A DNA stretch of 64,000 nt, taken from contig NZ_RHHV01000013.1 in NCBI RefSeq assembly GCF_003710905.1, positions 98,262-162,261 of the forward strand, written 5' to 3'. Positions within the stretch are counted from its first letter, which is position 1, and the number at the start of each line of letters is the position of its first letter. The notes beneath the pieces are model-generated. The model saw only the letters and a list, made by a program, of their open reading frames with translations, searched no databases and was not told where the DNA came from. The translations under genes were made by a program, and so were the position numbers. Origin of the DNA: Brevibacillus parabrevis. GTDB lineage: Bacteria; Bacillota; Bacilli; Brevibacillales; Brevibacillaceae. Below are positions 10,161 to 18,440 of this stretch, in pieces.

Positions 10161-10948
10161 TTTTTTTCTCCGAACAGACCAGCGAGCTTTTGGTAGGTCG
10201 GCGGAAACTCTGCCTGATAGCGCAGGAAGGACGGGATCGGGTAGCGTATCCCGCCTTTTTGCGTGGCTGCCAGCCCTTCCACCAGCTCGGCTGCATCGCG
10301 GAAATGAAAGCTGAACGCCATCTCGTGGTCCTGCGTCTGGGCAAACAGCCGATCCCCGTAACAGGGGACGATCACTTGCGGTTGTCCGGTCTGGATCGGC
10401 TTGATCGCAATATCGGCGCAGTCCGCCCGGCTGGAAAAAGTGGACGGAATCGAGCCGCCGCGCTTGTAGAGCATTCCCGCCACCAGCCGCATCACCTGTG
10501 CCGCGTTTCCGTAAATGACAACCACGTCCGGCTCGACCTGCGCCCGCTCCAGTGGGTATGACACGTAGTAGCCGCTTTCCTCCGCCGAAAATTTCGGGAC
10601 ATCCGCCTCGCTTTTCGCTCCCGTTTCCAGCGAGTCTGTGTACATCCCGCAAGCGAGATGGCCCTCGGTGTAAAACGCAGGTTGTTCCTCGTAGCCGAAC
10701 GCCACCTGCGCGATCGGACAGGACAGATCTGCGCCGTTCATGGCAATGCTCCAGCCATAACGTCGCGAAAAGCCGACCGCCTGGCAAATCGTGATCGGGT
10801 ACCCCAAGTCTTGCTGCGGTCGCTTTGCCTTTGTCGGCAATGCCGCTTCCTCGCGAATGATCGAAATGCCCACAGGGAACGTTTCCGTCCGCACATACGT
10901 TTGAATGGCCTCATTCAACTCCAGGGCAGTAATGGTACTCGTGCTCAT
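10157..10948 (-). CDS. DUF169 family protein
   Basis: Uncharacterised DUF169 protein, 263 residues. Landmarks are PVGISIIRE, CQAVGFSRRYGW, CPIAQVAFGY, a long central region and IVPCYGDRLFA, with several conserved Cys. A soluble cytoplasmic location is expected because no signal or membrane segment is seen. The ATG at 10948 follows GAGGAGGAG; longer in-frame starts lack a ribosome-binding site. Convergent with the DinB-fold gene, sharing four terminal bases. Function unknown. Confidence 0.8.
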   Translation of the reverse strand: MSTSTITALELNEAIQTYVRTETFPVGISIIREEAALPTKAKRPQQDLGYPITICQAVGFSRRYGWSIAMNGADLSCPIAQVAFGYEEQPAFYTEGHLACGMYTDSLETGAKSEADVPKFSAEESGYYVSYPLERAQVEPDVVVIYGNAAQVMRLVAGMLYKRGGSIPSTFSSRADCADIAIKPIQTGQPQVIVPCYGDRLFAQTQDHEMAFSFHFRDAAELVEGLAATQKGGIRYPIPSFLRYQAEFPPTYQKLAGLFGEKN

Positions 10949-11064
10949 AGCGCTTCTCCTCCTCGATTCAACAAAATTGCTCTCGCTCACCAAAACACCC
11001 GTACACTGAATTTTTCGTCTTTTCAACCCTCATGTCCTGTCTGTCCGCCCTATTTCTTTGCAAA

Positions 11065-11129
11065 CTTACAACATCGTAAGGTAGTGGAAAGGAAAATCGA
11101 TATCTCCTGGCCCCGTTTCCTGTTAGGAT
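11065..11129 (+). promoter_or_regulatory. BceR-like operator and activator-type promoter of the lipoprotein gene
   Basis: TTACA-ACAT-CGTAA (11066-11079), within CTTAC-N6-GTAAG, matches the BceR-family motif TnACA-N4-TGTAA at all but one position. The centre at 11072.5 is 51.5 bases before TAGGAT (11124-11129), which has an extended TGn and no recognisable -35. Two other sites with the same spacing occur at 43388-43453 and 45839-45903. The predicted leader is about 30 bases. BceR binding is inferred. Confidence 0.65.
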
Positions 11130-11166
11130 AAGAAAAGATTACGCAACAGGCACGGAGGCTTGACCC

Positions 11167-11760
11167 ATGAAAAAACTGGCAACCTTTTTACTCGCGACGA
11201 CCATCCTGGCGTTGTTTATCATAGGCTGTTCCAAGCCCAATACACCTGAACAGGTGCAGGGGCTGGGAAAAGAAGAAGCGGCGCAAATCGCTGCGGGCGC
11301 TGTTCGTCAATATTATCATCTGACGGTAGATACCGCCGATCGGGAAATTACACTTGAAGACCCTGCCAAACTGATCGATGCCGCCACTGGCGAGCCGATC
11401 TACAAAGGAGTGCCCGTTCACGCCCTGCTTCGCGGCGAGCCGAAAAGCGGAGATATATCCGGCTACCACGCGATCATCGAGCCAAAGACAAAGCAGCTTC
11501 TCTCGCTCTCGATTGACGTGATTGGCAAAGACGGCGAGAAAGCGACGAAAACGATCGCTGAAGCCGATCTGGAAAAAGCCGCAGCCGACTTCGTGCGCTC
11601 GCAAAACTTGCTGGCCACGGCTGACTTTCAGCTCGTTCGGACTTCCGAGGCCACAGACAACGATCTCAAGCGCTACTTTTACTATTCAGACGGCCACAAC
11701 GCAATCGCCATCGGGGTCGATACTGCCTTGAAGCAGGTCGTCACCTTCACCTATGACTGA
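11167..11760 (+). CDS. Lipoprotein of unknown function, predicted Bce-regulon member
   Basis: Exported lipoprotein of 197 residues. The signal peptide ends in a lipobox (FIIGC, Cys at residue 21), so the protein should be anchored to the outer face of the membrane. Two internal repeats begin GLGKEEAAQIAAGAV and EADLEKAAADFVRS, each followed by beta-strand-rich sequence, loosely like tandem PepSY folds. I do not recognise a named family. ATG follows CACGGAGGCTTGACCC. It is monocistronic and ends near a bidirectional terminator shared with the opposing VWA gene. Its promoter carries the operator described at 11065, suggesting induction by envelope-targeting antibiotics. Confidence 0.8.
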   Translation: MKKLATFLLATTILALFIIGCSKPNTPEQVQGLGKEEAAQIAAGAVRQYYHLTVDTADREITLEDPAKLIDAATGEPIYKGVPVHALLRGEPKSGDISGYHAIIEPKTKQLLSLSIDVIGKDGEKATKTIAEADLEKAAADFVRSQNLLATADFQLVRTSEATDNDLKRYFYYSDGHNAIAIGVDTALKQVVTFTYD

Positions 11761-11844
11761 TGTAGCCGACTACCGACTGCATGCAGCGAAAGCGAAACAC
11801 CGTGCGATTGCTCCGGCAGAAACGCCCCAGACTGCTTTTCGTGC

Positions 11845-11891
11845 AAAAAAGTCCCGTTGCCAGACACACCGTCTCAGGCAGCGGGACTTTC
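11845..11891. terminator. Bidirectional terminator between the lipoprotein gene and the tad locus
   Basis: AAAGTCCCGTTGCC pairs with GGCAGCGGGACTTT. Runs of A and T at the two ends allow function on both strands for the convergent genes. Confidence 0.8.
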
Positions 11892-11893
11892 TA

Positions 11894-13207
11894 TTAGCTT
11901 CCACTGTATTTTTCCTCGATTTCCTCTTTCATTTCCTGATAAGTCTTGTTGGTAAGGTTCACCAAATAATCGGTAAGCTCTTCTTTCGCCTGCGAGGCTA
12001 ACGCTTCCCTGTCCTGTCTCTGCTTCGTAAAATACGCTTTGGCCTGGCTGCCGATCTTGCCGCTTGCCGCCAAATACTCGATCGCGCTTCCGATGTTCAA
12101 GCTCTCCCGCCAGCTTTTCTCGTACCAGTCCCGGTTGTAGGCGTCGATCCACTTGCGGCGGTCGATCAGCACCTCGCCTACTTCCGTCAGGGCGTCCCGC
12201 TTCCACTGCTCCCACTTTTGAGCGATTTCTTTTGCCCGCTCCAGCTCTCTTTTGAATTGCTCGCGGTTCGTCACGTTGGCATACAAGCCTTCCGATGCCT
12301 GGGCAATCGCCTTCAATTGCTTCTGCCCTTCGGCGTTCATGTCAAAGCCGATCACGTTTACGAGCGGCATGATTTGCGACTGGGACAGCTCTTTGGCTAC
12401 AGCCACCGGATCGCCGCCGCAAGTCTCGATGCCGTCGCTGACGAGGTAGATGACGTTCGTGTTTTTATCCGCCGAAAACGCGGCCAAATCTTGCTGGGCA
12501 AGCTTGAGAGAATGGGCGATTGACGTCCAGCCAGTCGGCTCAAACAGTGCAAGCGCCTGGTCCAGCCGCTTCGGCTCGTACGATTGCAGCGGATAGACAA
12601 GATCGCTGCTGGAGCAGGAGAGCTGTTTGTCTCCATCGGCATTGCTCCCTTTATGTCCATAGACGCGCAGCGAAATGTTTGCTTCCTCCGGGAGTGATTC
12701 GGCAAATTCCTTGATCGCTTCCTTGGCCAGTTGCATCTTGGTTTTGTCTCCCATTTTCCCGGCCATGCTGCCGCTCGCGTCCAAAATGATTTCGACGTTA
12801 AAATTTTCCCGAAACTGAAACCGCGCATCCTCGATGCCGGGATCTCCAAACGAAGCCAATTTCCAGCGATCCACAACCATCTGCGGACTGAGGTAGTCTT
12901 CGGAGAACAAAACGAGCAGCTGATTCCAGTACAGTTGCAAATACGCTTCGTTCATCCCATCCACCACAGTAGGCATTTTGTCGAGAATGGCAGCAATAGC
13001 CGGCCGATGCGGATGCTGGGCGAGGTAAAAATGCGTGCCCGCCAACTGTCCGGGCTGCTCCGCAATCAACTCCTGCGTGTTTTGCGGCCATTTCACCTCG
13101 CCCACTCGCGGCCCTGCTCCAGATGCGCCAAGGGTGCAGCCGCACAGCAGCAGTGCCGTCATCAAGCTGTTCACCAGGCCGAGCATTCGCCTGTACTTAC
13201 CGTGCAT
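11894..13207 (-). CDS. VWA-domain lipoprotein (first of two in the tad locus)
   Basis: Lipoprotein of 437 residues with a von Willebrand A domain. The signal peptide ends in LLLCGC. The metal-ion-dependent adhesion site is intact (IILDASGSMAG, then the Thr and Asp motifs in EPTGWTSIAHSL and YLVSDGIETCGGDP). The C-terminal 130 residues are charged and helical. It is the last gene of the pilus locus. It is a clear paralog of the 16590-17999 product: FQF, ASGSMAG, LSCSSS and DGIETCGGDP are shared in register. Surface adhesion or a scaffold role in pilus assembly is inferred from the domain and context. Confidence 0.87.
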   Translation of the reverse strand: MHGKYRRMLGLVNSLMTALLLCGCTLGASGAGPRVGEVKWPQNTQELIAEQPGQLAGTHFYLAQHPHRPAIAAILDKMPTVVDGMNEAYLQLYWNQLLVLFSEDYLSPQMVVDRWKLASFGDPGIEDARFQFRENFNVEIILDASGSMAGKMGDKTKMQLAKEAIKEFAESLPEEANISLRVYGHKGSNADGDKQLSCSSSDLVYPLQSYEPKRLDQALALFEPTGWTSIAHSLKLAQQDLAAFSADKNTNVIYLVSDGIETCGGDPVAVAKELSQSQIMPLVNVIGFDMNAEGQKQLKAIAQASEGLYANVTNREQFKRELERAKEIAQKWEQWKRDALTEVGEVLIDRRKWIDAYNRDWYEKSWRESLNIGSAIEYLAASGKIGSQAKAYFTKQRQDREALASQAKEELTDYLVNLTNKTYQEMKEEIEEKYSGS

Positions 13208-13277
13208 TCGGTCATAGCCTCCTTGTCGTGTGTATGTTCTGCATCATCGGATATGACGAGATGAACCGTGCTTTCCT

Positions 13278-13949
13278 TTACAGCGTGATAGAACTGAGAA
13301 AAAACCCTCCTGCCGCATGGAGAAAGCCAATCTGTCTGCTCGATCCCGTCTGGTACACTTCCTCCTCGTGCTTCGGGTCAGGCATGAAGGAAAAGTCAAA
13401 CGTAGTGGAGCGGAAGCGGACAGAAGTCTGTACCTGGATGCGCTCATCCGCGGTGACGACAATTTGCGAACCGGGCACTGTGGCGTGATTGGCGTCGAGG
13501 ATCGTGACGACGACATCCCGCAGCTTCGGGGCCGCTTCTGCAAGACCCGCCTGCACATACAGCAGCAGCTCCACGTTTGCTGGCAGCCAGCTTCCCAGCA
13601 CCTGGTCAATCGCTTCGTACCGCACCTCGCTCCTGGCCCAATCCGGATGGCTCGCGCGGATAGCGGCTTCCGCCTGATCCACGAACGGCTTGATGTATGT
13701 CTCGTCCTTCAGGCGCATGGGAGATCGATCGTAGCGAACGAGTGCCTTTTCCATCTCGTCGTAGATCGGCTTGACCGCCGCCAGCGCCGCTTGCTGCGCA
13801 CTGTCTGACGCTTGCTCCTTGACGACGAAGACTGTCGAGAGGTTAAACAGCGCCATGAACAAGATGAGCATGATGAGCATAAAGATCGTAAGCGTAAAGA
13901 TTGTGACATTGCCTCGTTCATTCCGCAAACACGCCAGCCAGTCTCTCAT
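13278..13949 (-). CDS. TadG/TadE-like pilus-assembly membrane protein
   Basis: 223 residues with one N-terminal membrane helix (residues about 15-40, after ERGNVTIF) and a long extracellular region. The position and architecture fit a TadG- or TadE-like minor subunit. Unlike TadE next to it, the Glu normally found five residues after the prepilin cleavage Gly is missing (NVTIF rather than xxxxE), so processing by the prepilin peptidase is doubtful. The ATG immediately follows the tadE stop codon (TAGATG). Confidence 0.72.
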   Translation of the reverse strand: MRDWLACLRNERGNVTIFTLTIFMLIMLILFMALFNLSTVFVVKEQASDSAQQAALAAVKPIYDEMEKALVRYDRSPMRLKDETYIKPFVDQAEAAIRASHPDWARSEVRYEAIDQVLGSWLPANVELLLYVQAGLAEAAPKLRDVVVTILDANHATVPGSQIVVTADERIQVQTSVRFRSTTFDFSFMPDPKHEEEVYQTGSSRQIGFLHAAGGFFLSSITL

Positions 13950-14441
13950 CTAGTGAACCACCCTGCTCGTGATCTCGCGCTGGAACGAAATCCTTTTGTC
14001 CGCCTCATCCATGTTCTGTGTCAAAATATCCGGCAAAAAGGCGATTTCCAGGTTCGCGCCGACCATGACTTTGAAGTACCCGTCACTTGTCGTCTCGATG
14101 TACGACTCTCCCCTGTCGAAGCCGATACCGCCACCCGCTCCGGCTAACACTTTTTCAGCGGCGTTCAGTGCACTGGCCTCGCTCCCGGTGATGGCGAATA
14201 CTTTTGCCGCCTCATTGGCAGCCGATTGCGCGGCGATCACCCCGTACACGCCGATCAAAAACTGCCAGCAAACGAGCATGATGAGAAAAAGCAGCGGCAA
14301 AATCCCGAGAAACTCAATCGTGACCGAGCCTTTTTCCCCGGACAGCAGACGCGACAGCTTTCCTGCGTTCCTCGCGTTCGCGCGGCCCTGTCTTGCGCCC
14401 GGCATCACCCACTGCCTGGGCGTACGGTTAAACAGACGCAT
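13950..14441 (-). CDS. tadE: TadE-like pseudopilin
   Basis: Minor pseudopilin of 163 residues. After a basic N-terminus, EKGSVTIEFLGILPLLFLIM shows a prepilin-type site: Gly, then Glu at +5, then a hydrophobic helix. This is followed by EAAKVFAITG-type sequence and a beta-rich tail. The length and the AAQSAANEAA helix fit TadE. GGAAGAAAC precedes the ATG. The start lies inside the upstream 74-residue gene (37-base overlap), indicating coupling. Confidence 0.82.
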   Translation of the reverse strand: MRLFNRTPRQWVMPGARQGRANARNAGKLSRLLSGEKGSVTIEFLGILPLLFLIMLVCWQFLIGVYGVIAAQSAANEAAKVFAITGSEASALNAAEKVLAGAGGGIGFDRGESYIETTSDGYFKVMVGANLEIAFLPDILTQNMDEADKRISFQREITSRVVH

Positions 14442-14629
14442 GTTTCTTCCGGAGAAAAGCCAGATGATTTTTTTTTCATAAACGGCAGCCCGATCGCCAA
14501 AATGACCAGCTGGATCGGAAAGTCTCCCCGGTAAATGGCGCCGATGATCGCCGCAGGCACAATCAGGGCGTAAAAATAAAGCAGCATGAACTTCCAGAAA
14601 CGCTGCCAGTTTTTCTCCTGCTTGGACAT
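14405..14629 (-). CDS. Small two-helix membrane protein
   Basis: 74 residues with two predicted membrane helices (residues about 14-30 and 38-52). GGAGGGGGAAACGAC precedes the ATG. It resembles the neighbouring 66-residue protein in size and pattern (both have QRFW early, then two hydrophobic stretches with a Pro-containing turn), so the pair probably arose by duplication. Its end overlaps tadE. Function unknown; co-transcription with the pilus genes suggests an assembly or stabilising role. Confidence 0.7.
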   Translation of the reverse strand: MSKQEKNWQRFWKFMLLYFYALIVPAAIIGAIYRGDFPIQLVILAIGLPFMKKKSSGFSPEETCVCLTVRPGSG

Positions 14630-14668
14630 GTCGTTTCCCCCTCCATGATTATTCGCTTGGCGTCGTCT

Positions 14669-14869
14669 CTACCACTTCACTTCTTTGCGGCGTGCGTACT
14701 CCATGCCAGACTGTTCGATATAGGGCAGCGCAAACCAGACAAGCAGCAGCGGATACGGAATCGTCTCCCCCACTACCATGAGCAGGCAGCAGAGCGGCAG
14801 GAGCACGCCGTACAAAACAATCGCGATCCCGTTCCAAAACCGCTGCCTTTTCGCTTCTTTTGTCGTCAA
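14669..14869 (-). CDS. Small two-helix membrane protein, paralog of the next gene
   Basis: 66 residues starting at a TTG (14869) that overlaps the stop of the preceding gene (TTGA). GGAGGGATACGGC provides the ribosome-binding site. Two hydrophobic stretches follow KRQRFWNG. No family recognised. Confidence 0.65.
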   Translation of the reverse strand: MTTKEAKRQRFWNGIAIVLYGVLLPLCCLLMVVGETIPYPLLLVWFALPYIEQSGMEYARRKEVKW

Positions 14870-15585
14870 GCCGTATCCCTCCTCCCGGTATCCACGCTCT
14901 CCGCAGTCGCTGGCTCACTCATCCATCTGTGCGTATACATCGTCAGCATCACCGCCATCAGCGGAAAGAAAATGACATTCAGCAAAATCTGCGTAAAGAA
15001 AACCGCGCCAAAGCTGGTCGTAATGTACGTGACGGTAAACAGCCCGATCACACTGATGCCCCACTCGATGGCGCTAATCAGCAAAATCACGCCGAGAATA
15101 GAGAAAAAATGCTTTTTCCCCAGCGCAAACGCCTTTTTCCAGCTCTGCTGCACCGGCTGTTTTTTCATGACCGTCAAATAAGGAGTCAAGTAAAACAGCA
15201 CGAGGATGACAATCCCCGGCACAAAAAACAGCATCATGCCAAAAGACACGGCCAGGACGTAGACGATCCCGAAGACAAACACGGCAAAGCCTTGGTCCAA
15301 AAACGTGCGCAATGCCTGGCGAATCGGCCGTTCCTCTCCCGCAAGCTCGCTTTGCACATACTGGGCAAACGGAAGCTGCACGACTGTCAAAAACACGAGC
15401 AGCAAAAACAGGTTGAAAAAGGCGGAAACCACCTGCCCGCCCGTCAAGGCAGCGATAAAGTGGATATAGTTGACGGTAAAATTGTGAATGAGCAAAAAAG
15501 GCAGAACGACGACCGCTGACAAGAGCAGCATGGACTCGATATTGCGTGTATAAAACAGGAAGCTTTCTTTGATCGGATGCTTCAC
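14866..15585 (-). CDS. Multi-pass membrane protein in the tad locus
   Basis: 239 residues with about five to six membrane helices and a cytoplasmic C-terminus. The arrangement (FFVPGIVILVLFYLTPYL in the middle, KKQPVQQSWKKAFALGK between helices) resembles the DUF975/YciC-like integral membrane group. Start GTG at 15585 with GGGAATGAG upstream. It lies between the PG-repeat protein and the small membrane proteins. Function unknown. Confidence 0.72.
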   Translation of the reverse strand: MKHPIKESFLFYTRNIESMLLLSAVVVLPFLLIHNFTVNYIHFIAALTGGQVVSAFFNLFLLLVFLTVVQLPFAQYVQSELAGEERPIRQALRTFLDQGFAVFVFGIVYVLAVSFGMMLFFVPGIVILVLFYLTPYLTVMKKQPVQQSWKKAFALGKKHFFSILGVILLISAIEWGISVIGLFTVTYITTSFGAVFFTQILLNVIFFPLMAVMLTMYTHRWMSEPATAESVDTGRRDTA

Positions 15586-15639
15586 TCTGACTCATTCCCA
15601 TCTAACGTTTTGGCGGCCAGTCACGACCAGTATCAGACG

Positions 15640-16548
15640 CTAGGCGAACCGTTTGAACAGCTTGCGTCCCCATTTCGCCAGCTTGCTGCCTACCCACAGA
15701 ACGCCGCCGACTGAGACAAGCACGACAGCGGCCGTCTGCCCTCCGGGAATCATGGCGGCGATGACCCCGGCATCCATGAGCGTGCTGCCGAAGCTGCCTG
15801 TTCCGTCGATCGCATAGTCGATGCGCTCAGACTGGCTGTTGCCTGAATCAAAGGCATCCTGAAAGTTCGTGAAGGTGTCGATGCTGTCAAACACCAGACT
15901 GATTCCCGCTGTCGCGACGTTCAAGCCTTTGACCAGTCCTGTCACTTGCAGGCTGCTTGCCGTGTCTTTGATGAACTTGAAATTCATCCAGGCGGAAGCA
16001 GCGTCGAAGCCGTCGACAGGCAAGCCGCTCACCCAGTCGAAGGAAGTGTCTTTCAGATGAATGTCGATCGCCTTGACGCCCAGCTCGACCAAAAACAGGC
16101 TGCGCATGCTGGCAAAGGTAGCCGGGTCTACATTCCCTTCCGCCATGTCGGCCACCATGCTGAGACTGCCGCCGAACGCACTGTTGATCGACCAGTTTAC
16201 ATAGTCGTAGGCTTTGGAATCGCCCTTGCCGGAAAGGCTGCCCGGTGTGACGCTCCCTGGCTGAACATTGCCAGGACGGGTGTTTCCTACATCCAGACTC
16301 CCCGGCTGTATCTCACCGGGCGAAATCTCTCCTGTTTCCCATTGAAAACTACCAGGCTGTATGTCATTTGGCGAAATATTTCCCGGCCTGATCTCTCCCG
16401 GCTGGACTGCGCCTGGACGCACGTCGCCAGGCGCCACAGACTCTGCATGCACAAAAGCTGCAAAGGGGAAAAGATTGATCACCAGTATGAACAGGGCAAC
16501 GATGGCAGCCCAATTCGTCCGTCTTGCTAGACGCTTCACAGCATTCAC
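15640..16548 (-). CDS. Secreted protein with elastin-like PG pentapeptide array
   Basis: 302 residues from a GTG at 16548, preferred because AAGGA lies seven bases upstream; a TTG eight codons earlier is the alternative. A signal peptide ends near FVHA. Residues 38-104 hold about eleven pentapeptides of the form [VIL/T]-x-P-G-x (VAPGD, VRPGA, VQPGE, IRPGN, IQPGS ...), interrupted once near FQWETGE. The rest (about 110-275) is helical, and a hydrophobic segment (about 270-290) precedes a basic C-terminus (KLAKWGRKLFKRF), suggesting membrane retention. I recognise no named family. Its place in the tad locus suggests a flexible surface stalk or pilus-associated protein. Confidence 0.75.
   Translation of the reverse strand: MNAVKRLARRTNWAAIVALFILVINLFPFAAFVHAESVAPGDVRPGAVQPGEIRPGNISPNDIQPGSFQWETGEISPGEIQPGSLDVGNTRPGNVQPGSVTPGSLSGKGDSKAYDYVNWSINSAFGGSLSMVADMAEGNVDPATFASMRSLFLVELGVKAIDIHLKDTSFDWVSGLPVDGFDAASAWMNFKFIKDTASSLQVTGLVKGLNVATAGISLVFDSIDTFTNFQDAFDSGNSQSERIDYAIDGTGSFGSTLMDAGVIAAMIPGGQTAAVVLVSVGGVLWVGSKLAKWGRKLFKRFA
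16237..16437 (-). repeat. Tandem 15-base repeat coding for PG pentapeptides
   Basis: This stretch encodes the xxPGx array. Units keep the CCNGG core (Pro-Gly) every 15 bases but differ elsewhere, so the array is old or under selection for the peptide rather than a recent slippage product. Confidence 0.8.
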
Positions 16549-16589
16549 CCCGATTTCCTTAATCCCTGGCAAACCACTGATTGGCGGCG

Positions 16590-17999
16590 CTAGTTTCCGC
16601 CTGCATTGATGCCGTACTGCTCAGAAATGGCTTCAATGGTTTCCTTGTATGATTTTTTGGCCAGAGAATCGAGCATGTCTTCCAGTTCGTCCGCCCGTTT
16701 ATCCACGTTTCGCTTATGTTCATCCTGCAATCGGGCCAACCCTTCGGCGAGCTGCTGCGGGAACCGTTTATCCCGTTTGATCTGCCGAATCATCCAGTCG
16801 ACGTTTCGCTTCTCATCGTCGGCCAAAAACTTCCACTCCAGCTTGTAGTGCGTATTGTTTACGAGCAGATTGACTTTTCGGGAGTACGCTTCACTGGATT
16901 CCTTGCGCCTCCATTTGTACCACTCGTCCGCAATTTCTTTTGCTTTGGAAAATTCGTCCTGCAACCCTTTTTTGTCGCGGATCGATACATAGCGGCCGCG
17001 CGCTGCTTCTGCGACTGCCTTTAGCTGCTTTTGTCCCTCTCCGTCCACGTCAAAGCCGATGACATTCAAGACAGGCGTGATGTTAGAATCCGCCAACTGC
17101 TTCGCTGCTGCCACCGGATCTCCGCCGCATGTCTCGATTCCGTCGCTGACGAGAAAAATCAGGTTGGTATTCTTGTCCCCGGCAAGCTGACTCAAATCTT
17201 TCTCTGCCTCCTGCAAGGAATGAGCGATCGGAGTCCAGCCCGTCGGTTGGAATTGATTCAAGCTTGCGGCGAGCTTTCCGGCGTCGTATTTTTGCAACTG
17301 GTACACCAGCTCGCTGCTGCTGCAAGAAAGCGCCTTGTCGGAGTCTTTGCCGCTCCCTTCGTTCCCGTACACGCGGAGGGCCACATTCGCCTCTTTGGGC
17401 AACGTCTCGGCAAACGCTTTGATCGCTTCCTTGGCCGCGTCCATTTTGGTTTTGCCGTCCATCCGGCCTGCCATGCTGCCGCTCGCGTCGAGAATAATTT
17501 CGACGTTGTACTGCTCCTTGAACTGAAAGCGGGGATCGTCGATTTCAGGACTTCCGAACGAAGCCATTTTGATATCTTCGATCAGCCGTTCCGGATCGGG
17601 GTAGTCTTCGGCGAATAGCCCGAGCAGCGCCATATAGTACATGCCGACAACCTCCTGATCGGGGTTTTCGATGGCGGGCAGCTCCTGCAAAAACGTCTGC
17701 AGCTCTTGTTCATGCTCGGAATAGTTGCTTCCCGCATAGCGCCCGATAGGAAAACTGGCAATCTCGGCGGCCGTCTCCGGAATTTTTGTGGCTCCCTCAG
17801 GAAGCAATGCTTTCAGGGAAGCGATTTGCTCCTCCTTCGACGACTTCTGCTCCTGATTGACTGGCTGTTCCACCTGCTCGTTGGACACCGCTTCCGGTGG
17901 CGTCGTCGGTTCCTGCGTGCTCGACGGCTCGTCGCTGGAGCAAGCATGCAAGATGACCATCAGCCCGAGGGCTGCAATCAGTACCTTGATAGCTTTCAT
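16590..17999 (-). CDS. VWA-domain lipoprotein (second of two in the tad locus)
   Basis: 469-residue lipoprotein with signal peptide and lipobox (ILHAC), then a Glu/Thr/Gln-rich linker. An intact VWA domain (IILDASGSMAGR, LNQFQPTGWTPIAHSL, FLVSDGIETCGGDP) and a charged helical C-terminus follow. GGAGGTACATACAG precedes the ATG. It is about 13% longer at the N-terminus than its paralog at the end of the locus. VWA proteins are common in Tad clusters of Actinobacteria and Firmicutes; a role in adhesion is inferred. Confidence 0.87.
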   Translation of the reverse strand: MKAIKVLIAALGLMVILHACSSDEPSSTQEPTTPPEAVSNEQVEQPVNQEQKSSKEEQIASLKALLPEGATKIPETAAEIASFPIGRYAGSNYSEHEQELQTFLQELPAIENPDQEVVGMYYMALLGLFAEDYPDPERLIEDIKMASFGSPEIDDPRFQFKEQYNVEIILDASGSMAGRMDGKTKMDAAKEAIKAFAETLPKEANVALRVYGNEGSGKDSDKALSCSSSELVYQLQKYDAGKLAASLNQFQPTGWTPIAHSLQEAEKDLSQLAGDKNTNLIFLVSDGIETCGGDPVAAAKQLADSNITPVLNVIGFDVDGEGQKQLKAVAEAARGRYVSIRDKKGLQDEFSKAKEIADEWYKWRRKESSEAYSRKVNLLVNNTHYKLEWKFLADDEKRNVDWMIRQIKRDKRFPQQLAEGLARLQDEHKRNVDKRADELEDMLDSLAKKSYKETIEAISEQYGINAGGN

Positions 18000-18117
18000 C
18001 TGTATGTACCTCCGTCATTTCAGAGCTGCTTGTTGTTCCCAGGCAAAAAACAGGGAAAGTTAGTGGTGAAAATCAGCTTCCACCACTAACCGTAGGCACC
18101 GGAATTGACGCTTGGCA

Positions 18118-18342
18118 TTAGTCACCTGTAATCTTGTCGCCAATGTGCTCAATGACATCGGACAGCGTGCCGGAAACGGCGTTGCCCACGTTTTCATCTT
18201 TGCTGAAAAAGGTCGCTACAGCGCCAAGCACCGCCAGGACGACTGCAGCCAGTGCGATCCATTCAATCGATTGCGCTCCCTTTTCGTTGCGCAGGGAAAA
18301 GCTTGCTTTTACAAACAGTTTTTGCATCAATGTTGTCACCAT
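18118..18342 (-). CDS. flp: Flp-type major pilin
   Basis: 74-residue Flp prepilin. The leader ends in RNEKG and the mature protein would begin AQSIEW, with Glu at +5, then a hydrophobic helix of about 20 residues and a short acidic tail. This is the classic Flp architecture. GGAGGAAAAAACG gives the start at 18342; an in-frame ATG five codons earlier overlaps that site. The prepilin peptidase at 23830-24282 is the likely processing enzyme. Confidence 0.9.
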   Translation of the reverse strand: MVTTLMQKLFVKASFSLRNEKGAQSIEWIALAAVVLAVLGAVATFFSKDENVGNAVSGTLSDVIEHIGDKITGD

Positions 18343-18440
18343 CGTTTTTTCCTCCAAACGGGAATGTATTTAATAGGTAAAAAATGACTCCCGGACGCCT
18401 CTGCCTGCATCACCTCCCTTACAGGCATCCGATCCAGCAT

